Shown here one piece after another: positions 14,520 to 27,652 of a stretch of 64,000 bases of DNA. Below the pieces are notes generated by a model. The model ran no database searches, had not been told where the DNA came from, and saw only the letters and a list, made by a program, of their open reading frames with translations. The DNA comes from Rhopalosiphum padi (lineage: Eukaryota; Arthropoda; Insecta; Hemiptera; Aphididae): positions 81,756,152 through 81,820,151 of the forward strand of contig NC_083597.1 of assembly GCF_020882245.1 (NCBI RefSeq), in the 5' to 3' direction. Within the stretch, counting starts at the first letter, position 1. The number at the start of each line of letters is the position of its first letter. The position numbers were made by a program, and so were the translations under genes.

Positions 14520-17500
14520 AATATCATCGCCACAGACGATATGATTCTTTGTTCAATTGTAATACGTATTGATGGGAAGACATATTTTATAACTGCAGTT
14601 ATAGTATATCATAAACGTATAGCCATGATGTGCCCACTGAGATCTTAAGTTGACATATTTTAAATTCACGAATATAATTTTAATAAATAATAGTTATAAT
14701 CTATGCAAATTATACATGTTCTGTATTATAAACTTGAGGATTTGTAAAAATACTAATATAAACAATAGAAATTAGAAAGTGATGACTGATGAGATAGAAA
14801 AACACACGATATAGTGTCACCAATCTCCTATCTGAACTTGAAATATAAATAGTTGAATTGTATTTAATTATTTGCAAAATAATAAACGTAATCATCAGTC
14901 AAAATGATAAAGCTTCAAGAAATATTTAATCTAGAATTGATGTTTGCAATCGAGGTACACGATGTTATGTGTATGAAGTAAACTAGAAATAAATAATACA
15001 ACAAATGTTTTTTTTTTCAAACAATTATAATAATAATAAAATATATTTTAAATAATGTAGATATGTAGGCCTAATCAATAATTTATTATACATTTAACGA
15101 GAACGATGATATTACTGATAAATTGTTGTTTAAAATTAATAACTTCTCAAAGAATATATATGATAAATTAAAAGTAAGCACGAACATTTTAATATGATAT
15201 ACATTTAATTCTTCACATTTTAGTACCTGCACGTCCCAAACATTGAACATAGGTAAATATAACTATTATACTATAATAAAATATATATAAAATGAAGTCA
15301 ATAATTTATAATTTAAACTTGTTTGCTATTTTATAAGTTTATGGAATATATTATAATATTATTGATAGAATATACGTAAGTTTTGTGTGCATTAAAATCA
15401 CTTTAAAAAGAAAAAAAAATTATTTAATTTTAAAAGTGTTTTCTATAAAGAATATCAAGAAATGACAATAGGAAATTTCGACTATTATGATAATAGACAG
15501 CGCACGCATTGTCAATTCAAATAAAAATAAATTATAAATTTATTATTATATACATTAGTTGTAAGGAAATAACGGAATTCCTGGCTGATAATACAAATAG
15601 CATTACGCTGAATAAAACGATATAACTACACTATTCAAGTTTCTCTGTATAAGTATTTGGAATATTAAAAACGTGTCTGGTACATGTGAAATTCTTGTAA
15701 ACTTATAACCTAACAATTTTTTTTTTGATAATGACAGAATTTATTGTTGAAATTCTATTAACGTATTGAATATTTTAAATTTTCTGATTGAAACTTGATT
15801 TATTTGTTACAAGTTAATAAGTTATAATAAATAAATCGAGTTTCAATTATAACTTATAATAACAGACTTGTTATACTGTGACGTTTTAAATTTTATTGTA
15901 CATTACTTCGAGGAAAATCAAATGCATTTATATATATATATATGTATGTCATAGGTGTTATTTAAAATATCGTATTATTATTATATTTTCAAACTAAATA
16001 CAACAAATGAAGTACACATTTAGTATATTATATTATGTAATTAAATCAATATTTAACTTAACGTTGATACATTTTAAGCTATATATGGCTGTTATAATAT
16101 TCTCGTTTCTAATATTTTGTTCTACAGAAAATTGACGTAGTGTTATTTATTATAAAATATCCAAACATATAGAAGTTTACAAATTTTTTACTGTACATAA
16201 TAACAACAATACATTAATAAGTCAAATAAATAAATAATTTTGAGTGCTGTAAGCAGTGCAATTATTGTATTTTGAATTTTAGTTATTAGTTTATAGTTGT
16301 CATTTGATGTGTGCTTTCGACTTCGGAGTCAATGAGAAGTCTGCCTGATATATTACTGTATCTAGTGTTTTGTTCTATAGATATGTGATGTTAATTTATT
16401 AGCATGGCGCATCACACTATTTATTCGATTACGCGCTAAATAAGAGATTCAAAACTATTTGTAGTTAGCGAATAGACAGTAAAAACCATTTGAATAACAA
16501 TATGAGCGCATTTGTTCATTAATAGAAAGGTGTGAATTGCGTCGGGTTTATTTATCGGCTATTTGACGTATTACCATATTTGCCACGCCAAAACTTGTAT
16601 ACAATAATCACGAAAACGCCGACGCCACCGTGTCATAGCACGGCGAGTACTTGCTAATAATATTAAGTAACCTGGACACGATATGATTTATTTACGATGG
16701 ACGAAAAGGTTTGCTTCACGCGGACAAGACTAGGATGGTGGGCTGTTGTTTTATAAATATATTTAAATACTATACGCATCATACTATCATGTGCCTGTTA
16801 TATACAGAATATATAATAATACCTATGTATAGTTTCGTATGGCCATAGCGACTAGTATACATAGTTATTATTTACTAACAACGGCACTGTGCAAGAAATC
16901 TTTCAATAGGTACAACTGTACAAGATAAGATTAAAAATAAAAATTTTAAATTGTATGCGAGCGCAATAGTGTTCAGACGATTTAGCACCTGTGTATAAAA
17001 CATGTAAAGTTTTTTTTTTATTATACCTATATGGCTATTTATAGTTCTATATACATATTTTGTTTAATGTTTAAAATCTCGGAAAATTTTATAGCGATAG
17101 GTGTTATTTAGATTTGTGTGTGCCATTTAATAAATGTCCTGTGGGCTGTGGCGATACAAACATTTTTTTTTAATCAGAAATAACCTTTTTTATACTATAA
17201 TATTTATCAAGTAGATAATTTAATTTTTAAATCAAAATTCAAACGAGTAATTGCGTAAATGAGTAATGAGTAAAATGAGTAAAAAGTAAATGAGTTATTA
17301 AAATATGTATATGTATACACCTACTAAGGATAAAATTGTTTTTCGAAAATATATAACAATTAATGCAATACTCGTGTTTGATCTAGTGTTAATTATAGTT
17401 TATAACGTTTTCAATAAAGTCATTTGATTAACAATTCGCAAGAAAATACTTGATTCTTGTTTGAAAACAAAAAAAGTTGTGTCACCATAGAACACTTCTA

Positions 17501-18000
17501 AAAAATCTTTATCATTGAGAATATTTCCCTTCAGTAAGTATAGTTAAAAGTTCAAAAAATCAAAATTTTAATACATTAATTATCGAAGAAAAACGTGGGA
17601 GTGATAAATCATCATACGCATATACATACATTTTGTATGCATATAAATATAATTAATATTTTTGTATTATTATAATTTATAATACTTGTAAATACTGTAT
17701 AAATCACTACTGCAACGAGCTCCCGATAGAACAAGCAAAACGCTAGTTTCCGGCACGAGTCAATTTGATCGTGTAAATAAAAATATATACGTTTACAAGG
17801 AGATATGGTTAGAACGAGATTATCGGCAACGGCGGGAAAAATACAACGAGCTATTATCGGTTATTACGAACAAAATAATATCATTATCTTCGTACAATGT
17901 AGATTTGGGTTTTTAATTATATATATTAACACGTTTCTACGAGTTTGGGTGTTTTCAAGTTAGTAATGATTATGAATAACATCAGTAGTGTAAAAACGTC
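14520..18000. other. AT-rich DNA, no gene seen
   Basis: Contains the foldback at 15787-15847 and a loose GAGTAAAAT-type tandem stretch at 17245-17297. The last 300 bp, leading into the Tigger relic, are richer in GC. Confidence 0.6.
15787..15847. repeat. 61-bp foldback with 18-bp arms
   Basis: ATTGAAACTTGATTTATT at 15787-15804 is the reverse complement of 15830-15847 with one mismatch; the loop is 25 bp. No terminator role can be assigned in a eukaryotic setting; it is probably a remnant of a foldback or MITE element. Confidence 0.8.
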
Positions 18001-18014
18001 CAATCACGTCGCAT

Positions 18015-18500
18015 CGTCAATTTACGTTTGACGAAAAAATCGACTTACGAGTAATCGAACGGTTAAAAAACGACGAGCAAAGCTCTCTGCTAAATCACAC
18101 AGCTGGAATACAATCGGTTAACGCTAATCGCAAAAGAACTTAGCCCCTCGAAGTCAACGATTTCGAACATATACGGAGCAGACGTCAATAGAATTACGGT
18201 GGCGTACCGCACAGCATAAAGACCTTTGAAAAGAGCTACTTGGATGTGTAATCGACAACGATTCTCGAAAGAACCTATTAGTGGTTATATTTTGAAAACA
18301 AAAACTGAACTATACTGGCTGAGAGATAGACGACTTCAAGTGTTCTGCGTCTTGGATTCCGCGTTTTCGCCAACGGTACAATATTATAGTTTCGGCCGCA
18401 GACGTCAGGTGAGTCAACACTCAAAAGCAATGTGTTCTAGGATTCGTGATGACGTCTGGCCATCCGGAAGTGCTGGTATATTAGTTAAATCCTGATAAAA
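18015..18500 (+). pseudogene. CENP-B/Tigger-type (pogo superfamily) transposase N-terminus, broken
   Basis: Translation in three frames recovers the DNA-binding half of a Tigger/CENP-B-like protein. The first psq-type helices start at 18015 (FTFDEKIDLRVIERLK). After a frameshift the recognition helix AKELSPSKSTISNIYG starts at 18130. After an in-frame TAA at 18217 comes the Tc5/CENP-B-type HTH (RFSKEPISGYILKTKTELYW). After a second frameshift, EIDDFKCSASWIPRFRQRYN (18319 onward) matches the usual 'GWLxRFKxRH' end of that domain. The DDE catalytic domain is not found downstream. It is a dead, truncated relic; domesticated activity is unlikely because of the two shifts and the stop. Confidence 0.8.
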
Positions 18501-19133
18501 ACTACAAAGTGATCGAGTGGTGGCAGATTATGATTTTGGAACTGTACCATCGATGATATGCGAAGCTCGTGCTGCCACAATGAAAACCGTTTATTTTATT
18601 AGAACCCTCAGTTGACAAAAAATATTTTTACAACACAAAGACCCATCTTGGCCATTTTAAATTAAATTAAAGAGATTACACGCCATGTTGTATTTATAAT
18701 TTAATGTGTAATTATTTGATGAGAGGTTACAATAAAACTCGACAATAACACTATAGCAAAACCGTCTGTTTTGTTGGTATTTTCCCGGTTTTCCGTGCAC
18801 AATGGGGCCACTCGTCCTAACGAGTCACAACAAATGTTCGGTCTGACCGTATATTATTGTGTATGCCTATAACGAGCGAACGAGCTCGTATCGGTTACAA
18901 CGGGAACGGCTCGACGGCCCTTGGAATTCGTCGTCGCCGATTTCTATATACCTACTCCGAACAATTCATTTTAAAGTCTTAACTTTTTATTGTTAAATCG
19001 ATACGTGTGTAGGTTTCAACGTATCGCGTTTAATAAGTCCACGTGCACAATATAATATTATACGCCCTAGATTCGTATCAATAAAAATACATGGAAATGC
19101 TGTCTGGAGCGAAATACACACATAAATAATGTA

Positions 19134-19158
19134 CTATTATTATTATTATTATTATTAT
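19134..19158. repeat. (TTA)n microsatellite
   Basis: About eight TTA units. Confidence 0.9.
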
Positions 19159-19719
19159 ACTGTTGTTAATATACTTTTCGTGTATATTGTTGCGCACAAT
19201 TACAGGATTCTGCGCGCGCGGAGTACCTGCCTACATAATATACACTCTTATGACTGTATACTCTATATAGTATATAATGTACCTACGTATATTATATATG
19301 TAGAATAGTGACAGCTCGCGTATATGTATATTGCGTCAAAGAAAGAAAGAACGAAATTACCGAATTCCGAACCACTTGTTGATTATCAAACGCATATATA
19401 TATATATACGTACTATACATGTTATATTCTTGCGTATTGTCTTAAATCTAATTTGATTTATGCAATATGCGCGTTTTGCCCGGTGTCTGAAATAAAAGAA
19501 ACAAACGCAGAACGTCGTGTACTTGGACGCCCGCGAAAACCAATCGAACGCATACACATAATATGTATATATATATATATATATATAATAATATAATGTC
19601 GTTATTATCATGATTGAGTTGCGTAATCGAAATTCACGTGTCATTCGTGTGCGGATAGTTACGGCGCATACGTGCAATATAACACTAGGTATATATGTAT
19701 TTTACACTGGCGCACATAC

Positions 19720-19724
<5 letters not shown>

Positions 19725-19751
<27 letters not shown>
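19725..19751. repeat. (TA)n microsatellite
   Basis: About thirteen TA units; a related tract lies at 19567-19587. Confidence 0.9.
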
Positions 19752-21370
19752 TATGTTATTATGCGTGTAACGAAACGGCATTAATACGATTTTTTTTTTA
19801 CGTAAGTCAAAGGCTCATGAGAATTCGTTCAATTAAAAGGTGTATATGAGATACCTATACGTATATAATATTATATTATATAGATTTGCGCTGCGGATTA
19901 CGTGTCCCGATAATTGCGTTTCGATACACGTCCGTGGGTGTTTCGGAAAAAAAAATAGAAAATAATAATAACAATAATAATAATAAAATAAACGTGCAGA
20001 GTACAATGTTCATTATTGCCAGTCGGTTACCGTGGTAATTATGTAACCTGAGCTGACACCGGCACACCCCACGATAGCTCTATACCGCTCAGCGGATTTC
20101 GATGTCTGGCGGAATATCGTAGGCACCTATATATCGACATTTCTGCAGTGTACCCATACGCACATAGGGTATTTCACTTTCTAGTTTTTTGGCCGAAAAA
20201 ATATCACGTGTATATGGGCGCATTGGTGCGCGCTAACGATCGGAATTCGACGGAAAAACGAGAACATTTAGGTCACAGAAATCGGAAATATTATTTCATG
20301 TTCGAGTATTAATAAGCTTGGCGTCAACGTAATTATTGATAATACGTAGGAACGGTTATGTCATAATAATATATTATGTGTCATAGTATCATATTATAAG
20401 GTATTGGATTCCTCCGCACGCTAACGAGGACCAAATATTATATTTATTATATAATAATCCGATAGAGGCTAGTTTATAGCTGAAATAGTAAAATAGCTGT
20501 TTTCCATGGAACCGCCGTTAAACTAGCTGTGAAATACTGAAATGTGAGGGTCCTTCATAGCTGTTGCACGGCTTACAATATTTAATTGATTACCTATTTA
20601 AATAAGCTGTTTAATAGTTACATATAAAAGGTAATGTGGAACAAAACTTTAATAACAATATTTAAATAACACGCTAGTTTACTATACAAAACCGTACTTA
20701 TTGCAAAGAATTAGGATATTGCCTAATAGGTAATTATAATATTGATGTTATATAAGTATGACTGTATAAAGTTAGAAATTAGAATATAAGTCATTAATAC
20801 TATTTATATCCTTACAGATATATTATGTTGATTACTTGACATGATTTACTTAATAAAGCGGATTTTTTAAAATTTAATTATGTAACTAATTTGGAGATTA
20901 AATAAACTAATAATATACACAATATAGTGTTATACCTAAGCAGTATATGTATATTATATAATATGTTATTTAATTCAGTTAAAATCGTAGATTTTATTGG
21001 AACCTGTATATTTTTTCAAATTATAATTATAGTAAAAATAATTATTCAGTGTGATGTGATAAATTAAAGCTCAGAAAATGTATGTCATTAGTACCATATA
21101 GTATTTTAATACATTTAGATAATGAATTGATATTGAAATACATTTAATGTATGGTACACAAAATACATTTTTAATTAGACATAATAATGTATAATATACT
21201 TAAGTCTTTTTATTTAATTTAAGTTCAATTTAGTCAAGTTTTTTTGTATGAAATATGAGTATTAAAAAATTATTTATTTATTTTTATTTAAATTAATAAA
21301 TCAACCCTCCTTTATCAAAATATTTTAGTACCAATCTTAAAACTTAAGTACATAATACATATATAAAAAT

Positions 21371-21675
21371 TTCTCAACCTATTTGAACTTATATACTACA
21401 GCTCTGGGATACAGCAAAAAATCTAATATTAACAAAATCCAAGCATTTCAAAATATAGTGCTTCGATATCTTTTCAACACTCCGCCATATATCTCCAACC
21501 AAACACTACTTAACGATTTTAATATAAAAACTTTCGATGAAGAAGCAAGCTTCTGTTATACACGCTTTCACAAGTGACTCCAAAATCATCCCAACCCCCT
21601 TATAAAAAATCTATCCATCCTAATACTGCCAGGGAATCTTTATTGCAAGATAAAAAGAAAGTGGTGTCACTGTTG
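21371..21675 (+). pseudogene. Jockey-type LINE reverse-transcriptase ORF, 3' end, broken
   Basis: This is the C-terminal tail of the ORF2 polyprotein of Jockey-clade non-LTR retrotransposons. The frame starting near 21371 reads LGYSKKSNINKIQAFQNIVL, then RYLFNTPPYISNQTLLNDFN, then EASFCYTRFHK, followed by TGA at 21575. The same frame continues past the stop with LQNHPNPLIKNLSI and LKRKWC-like residues, as in intact elements. The reverse transcriptase and endonuclease domains are missing, as expected of a 5'-truncated insertion. Confidence 0.85.
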
Positions 21676-21890
21676 ACTTATTACAAATATAACCCGTATC
21701 CCTAATAATCATCTCAAAATAATAAATAGTTAAAAAAATGAATTAAGATAATTTTCGCTAATGTGTGACTGCTTAATTAACCCCTTTATGAAAACTCTTA
21801 CCCCTAGTATATAAGCTTATTGTGCATCCTATGTACCTATAGATTGTTTATTTCATATACAAATATTAAAAAAATTAAAATAATAAATAC
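21676..21890 (+). mobile_element. 3' UTR of the Jockey-type insertion
   Basis: Sequence following the ORF tail, with the 'ttaaccccttt ... cttacccctagtatataag' style of aphid LINE 3' UTRs, ending in an A-rich tail with TAAAATAATAAATA near 21874-21890. The exact 3' boundary and any target-site duplication are not visible. Confidence 0.55.
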
Positions 21891-21907
21891 CATCATGGCA
21901 ACATATA

Positions 21908-21950
21908 TTTTAGATTCTGAGCGGAGTGATGAATGTATTGATTTTACAAT
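21908..21950 (+). repeat. dispersed repeat family Y, plus-strand copy
   Basis: Core TTTTAGATTCTGAGCGGAGT then GATGAATG and GATTTTACAAT. The reverse complement recurs at 27615-27652. It begins directly after the Jockey 3' tail, so the LINE inserted at, or carried along, this repeat edge. Confidence 0.55.
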
Positions 21951-22204
21951 AATAGGTATTTTATCTTTGTGCATTTGTCATCATCTTTTGGAGCAGTTAA
22001 AATGTTTCGATTAATATGGTTTCTGGTAGTAAACTAAATCTAGTTTGTACTTCGGTGAGATTTTGAGCATATTATGTTGACATTTAATATTAATATGAAA
22101 ATAATTATTAAAAAAATTAGACAGTTTTTTCTCAAAATCAATTTTCATCGTATTATCGTATTCAGTGATGATTAATAATTTTATTACAATTTTAAACATC
22201 CATT

Positions 22205-22389
22205 AGTGGTGTAGCCCCCCTGGTTCCCCCCTGGAGCTGCTGACCTTTTCACAACTGAAATATTAAAAAAGTTTAATAATGTTTATAATTTTTAATGGTC
22301 TATGAAAATCGTTACAAAAATCTTAAATTGTATTTTACAAAAATTAATTAGCCCGCCCTCGCACCGGAAAAATCATGGCTACGCTGTTG
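22205..22389. mobile_element. short MITE-like element with GTAGCC inverted ends
   Basis: The left end AGTGGTGTAGCC (22205-22216) and right end GGCTACGCTGTT (22378-22389) form an imperfect inverted terminal repeat. They resemble the CAGTGGCGTAGCC ends widespread in insect DNA transposons. GC-rich shoulders (CCCCCCTGGTTCCCCCCTGG and GCCCGCCCTCGCACCGG) flank an AT core of about 100 bp. There is no coding capacity and no clear target-site duplication, so the superfamily is uncertain. Confidence 0.45.
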
Positions 22390-24084
22390 ACATATTTTAC
22401 AATGACTTACTCGATGATAAGATACACTCTCCACTTACTACCTATACGATAAAATAGTTACTTTTTCAACAGTTTTTTGAAATATATTGATATTTTCAGA
22501 AAAATATTGTATTTTAGAATAGAAAGTTTAAAATATTATATGCTGTGATAAAAATTTAAATATAATAACGATTAAGAATAGTAAAATATATATATATGTT
22601 TATTTTTTTATCAAAAATTTTGTTTTGTATTGACATTCAATTTTTTAAACAAAAATAATTTCTCATAATATTCATACTCAAGGAAACGGGTGTTTATCTT
22701 TAAAAGAATAATCATGTATAATTTTATTATAAAACTAAAAAATAACGTTATTTGCGTTACAATGTTAGTATGTTGCTATAGTATACTACTAAGCAGTGAC
22801 TAATTAACTTAATTTTTAATTACAGAATACCTACATTAAATGAGATACAAAATATAGAAAATAATACATCGAGGAAAAGCTTAGAAATTATTGTTAATGT
22901 GAATATTGTGATATAATTCCGATGAATGCTTCTGAAATTAAGTGTAAGTTTATCACTCTTAATAAATATTTATAATTATTTATTTTTTTAATCTAAAATA
23001 TACACTTATATTTTAAATATTTGAGTAAGTACCTATGTTATTTATGCCTTCATTAAAATATAATTTACGTTTATGTATAGCTAAATATTGTAAGAATAGT
23101 AGAAAAAAATGTTGTGCTCTAACTAATCATTAAAAGTCTTGGTAATACATTATTATTATTATTATTATTACAATATATTGAAATTTGTAATAAAAAATAT
23201 TCTAAGAAAACTCTAGAAAAGTATATTATGCAACTGTAGAAAAATCCGGGCCCTACTAATAACTAATAGGTATAACGTAATATTATATTATACATAGGTA
23301 TAGTTATTATTATTTTTAGTTTCGTTAATAATTATTTATTTTTTTCAAAAAATATAACAGCATTTTTCAATTTTATTATCATTACGTATATGATTATATT
23401 AAAAATATCATCCAAAGACTATATTATGTTTGTTACTTACACCTTTTATACAGTATTATACTTGCGTGTCTGCAAATTGCCGCATTTTAATAATTCGATT
23501 CCTATATAGGGCAATAGGTACCTACATCTCGTAGAATATAAATATATATATTTATTTTTATTTGTGTAAATTCATTATCAAAGATAAAAAATACGAGTGA
23601 TCGTGTTTGGCGTATCACCTGTATAGCGGTTACGCGTGTTTTGTTTATAATATGAATATTATTATACTAAGCTGGTACTATATATACTGTACTATAGCAA
23701 CAAACCGGCGGAATCGATGTGACTATCAGTGACCCAACTGGTGTAATCCCGATAAATAAACAATTTTAATCTCCGGACCGAAAATCGTGTTCGCCCAAAT
23801 AATATATTCACTATAATAACAGTATTGTGCGTGCGCAGGAGGTGTACGTATAGTGGAGTGTATCGTCGGAATTTCGACATTCAGCCGCAAAAGGGGAAAC
23901 CTGTCCTTGAACTGAGGTGTCAGTGGCGTTTAGTATTATAGCTATAGCCGTCCGCTGTAGCCGGACCGGCGCGGCGACGGACCTTGATGATATATTATTT
24001 TGGCTAACTGGGCCAGTGTAAACAATACGCGCTGTGTGCAGGACACTGTACGAAGATCACTTCGGGCGAAAATCCGGTGCTCTA

Positions 24085-24121
24085 CATAATAATAGTAATA
24101 ATAATAATAATAATAATAATA
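24085..24121. repeat. (AAT)n microsatellite
   Basis: Imperfect then perfect AAT units within a GC-richer segment. Confidence 0.88.
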
Positions 24122-27100
24122 CGATGACGACGGGCACTACGCCGAGACACTGCGCACCGGTATTAAACCATTATTTATATTGTGTTGTATAATAATAAAA
24201 AAATGTGTATATATGCGTGTTTAATATACCTACATCATTGCCGCCCGTGCATTGTTTTAAGTCGCCGACGCCCCCGCCGGGTGCAATCCGAAAGATATTG
24301 TTTTGCGCAAGTCACATCATCGCCGTATAATGTATAGCCCACGTCCTTGACCAACGATATAATATAGTCCGCATTTTGTTTCTTTTATTTTATTTTCTGT
24401 TTTTTGTTTCTCTTATATATTTGCTCGGCCGGCGCTTTACCCGCAACAATAATCCGGTACCTTATTATAATGTTATACTTATTATGTATACAAGGCTGGA
24501 CCGGCGTATACTGGCGAGTAGGACGCCGCCGTCCAGTTTTCGTCCGGCGGAGGATATAGCGAAATTAATTCCACTTAAGCAAAATCGAAATCGTGGCGTC
24601 TGGGTCAGTATAATATGAGAATTTAAACACCTTTCACTAAATTTTAAGAGGAGAAAATTTTCGAGATTAAATCGCGTGTTTTTTTTGTTTTTGTAAAATA
24701 TTTTTTAACATAAAGTTACAATAGAAGAATTACGATACATTATACAAAAACAAAAAGTAAATCGTTGTAAAATGTTTACTAGACAATATTTTATAGAAGA
24801 TATATAACGCTATTTCAAAAATATTCTCACTTCAAAGTTAGTAATAGGTAGGAATTTAAATTCCAGTATTAGTCTAGACAATTCAATTTTGATTTTGCTT
24901 AGTGAATTTTGTCTATACTATTCAATACTTATTAGATATTAAACGGGTGGGTATATAGCTATACTAGTATCAAGTCCTTTTAAACACAGTATTTTAAATT
25001 TTAATTATTTTTCCCATAACTACTATCATATGACTACTGTAATAACGTAGTTTAATTTTTATCGATACTAAAAGGTACATTTCAGCACTTTCGAGTTCGT
25101 TAAGTTCGTTTTGTAATTTTCTTTTAGATCAAGAAATGTGTAATACTGTAATACTAAAAACTTTCTCTCAAAACCTACCTATAAGCAATTTATTTTGTTT
25201 TTTATATTATTATTATGACTTTATTAATGTATTCAGATGATTGTTGTTATTAAATTACAATGACGTTTTTAAGTTTCTTTATTCCACAGTTTTTTAGATA
25301 CCGATTTTTCTGCTTTTAAAAATTGTTTGGTTTTCCATATAATATAATATAGGATTCATATATTTAAATAATATTTTGTATAATACAGTAAAACTAATAC
25401 TATCAAATCATATTTAATTCTGAATTTTAAAACACAAAATGAAACAAAGCTCGAGACTATATTATTTTAATGTAACTATAATAATTATTACTTATTAATT
25501 AATATAATATAGTACCTACTTCTATATTTTTTTTTTTGAAATATTACACTTACACATCAATTTGATTATGCTTAAATGCTTTGTTTAGGTAGGTACATTG
25601 TGTCAAATTTTAATTGAATGCCGTCCGTATAGTTAACTTGCCCAAAAGCGTTATAGTATGGTCATTCAATATCTTAATTAAATCGAATTTCCAGTACAGT
25701 CATCGTGTCGGTCTCATTATTATTAATAATGAAGCATAATTTTTAACTGTAATACGTACATAATAATGTATAATATAAACAACAACCATATGTAAACATT
25801 GTGAAAATGTAATTTGCTTTGTGTCAATATATTACATAAACAATGTACGAGCAATTAATTTTACTTGTTAAATAATCAAATTAATTGACATAATCGGAGT
25901 AGGGACTGAGTAGGAAGAGTAATCTTGAAAACATCTCAAACCTCGCTAATATGCTGTAATCAAGATTTAAATTTCAAATAAATTGGACATTATAAAAGTA
26001 TGTTTTACCAACGATGTTGATATAATTTCTTATTAAATCGATACCGCAGAGGATAATATAAAATACGTTAGCATATAATTATTTTATATTGTTAAATTTA
26101 TTGGATTAAATTTGTACCATTTTGATACACTATATATTTCATAAGTAATTTAAATATAAAATGTTGGTAATTACTCTTTTGCTTTTAAATTATTGGCCGG
26201 TTTATTACAAATTACAATAGTTGTATGTGGAAATTAGAATTTAAAATAAATTAAACTTCAATTAAACGATAAATAACAATTACATAATACTTTTATTGAA
26301 AACATAAAGTTAAATTATTAAACAAATTTCCATTAAGATTTTAACGTTGCAAATGATAAAAAAAAGTAAATAACGATCGTAAAATAAATTGCGTAATATT
26401 TTATTATAAAATAAAATAGCAAATGCATAATAAATTAGGTTCAAATAAACAAACGTTCACAACATATAAACAAATTAAACAAACAATGAAATTTAATATG
26501 AAATTACAATTTGAACAAAGACAGTCAGTACCAATAGTAAATATAATAAATAAACAGACTTTTCAATGAATCAAAAACTATAGAAATATAATTTTACAAG
26601 TGATACAACGAAGTTAAATCATAATAGTTCTTACAACCACATTCGATTTGTCACGAAACCAAATAGTAACTAATATTATAGCCTTTGTCATCCATATTTT
26701 TAGTAAGATAAATTAAAAAAGGTAGGTAAGTGGGTATAGCTCTGCTGTAAAGTGTATTGAGTGGGTCACTATTATATTTATGGATGGTGTGTTGAATTAA
26801 ATACATTGAATTCAATGATTTCAATATAATAATATTTTATAAAAAAAAAACGATTCTAAGCGAAAACGGTTTATTATCCTATATATTACCAAGTGATATT
26901 ATGTTTATTTTATATAGCAGTAACTTTTAATATTATTATAGTAAGATGTTATAATTTTTTCCAAAAATATTAAATTTATTATGATATTATTATACTATAT
27001 AATTTTATCATACCATATTATATCAATTTTATATAACTTAAAATATTTAATAATATCTTTCTGTAAATATCGTAAAACAGTAAAAATAGATTCATAGTTC

Positions 27101-27270
27101 CTATAAAAAATAGATAATATTTTAAAATAAATCAAAAACTTTATTGCGTATGCCGTATATCTAGTATATTTTATAATAATATAAAATACATAAAAGTTCA
27201 AGTTATCACGGATAATGTTTTTAAATTATAACGAAATAATTAACATATCGTTATTTTAACATTAAAATAA

Positions 27271-27314
27271 TTAATTTCGTCCAAATTGGAACTTCAAATG
27301 TCTATAAAAAATAG
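27271..27314. repeat. dispersed repeat family X, copy 1
   Basis: Core TTTCGTCCAAATTGGAACTT followed by CAAATGTCTATAAAAAATAG. The same core recurs with substitutions at 47064-47110 and 48895-48938, and more weakly at 53048-53072. This suggests an old, noncoding, high-copy aphid element. Confidence 0.55.
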
Positions 27315-27614
27315 TTGCCTTTAGGTATACATTATTTTAGATTTTATGATTCCAGTATGAACTTATCTTGAAATATCTTGTATTACATTTTCAAAACTAA
27401 TATACACAAAGAAATTTTTTATGAATTTTCAACTACAAAATTGATAACAATTGTTTAAATTTTGACGAATTAAAATACGAGGAATTTTTAAGTTTGTTCT
27501 CACTAAAGTACAAACTAGATTCAATTTGATATTCAAAACCACTTCTGTTTTTGAAAATCGAAGCATTTTATTAAGGACTTATCGGGTAATCACAGAAAAA
27601 AAAAACAATCATGA

Positions 27615-27652
27615 TAAAATCACTACTTTCATCGCTTCGCTCAGAATCTAAA
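27615..27652 (-). repeat. dispersed repeat family Y, minus-strand copy
   Basis: Reads TTCATCGCTTCGCTCAGAAT and TCTAAAA on the plus strand, the inverse of the 21908 copy. Weaker relatives start at 26851 (GATTCTAAGCGAAAACGG) and about 50105 (GATTCTGAGAAAAACAGCGG). Confidence 0.55.

Larger units (their letters stand above)
18560..21360. other. noncoding DNA with microsatellites
   Basis: The first 1.7 kb is CpG-bearing, then AT-rich. It holds TTA repeats at 19134-19158 and TA tracts at 19567-19587 and 19725-19751. Frames around 19324-20067 on both strands are translated microsatellites and CpG filler. Confidence 0.55.
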
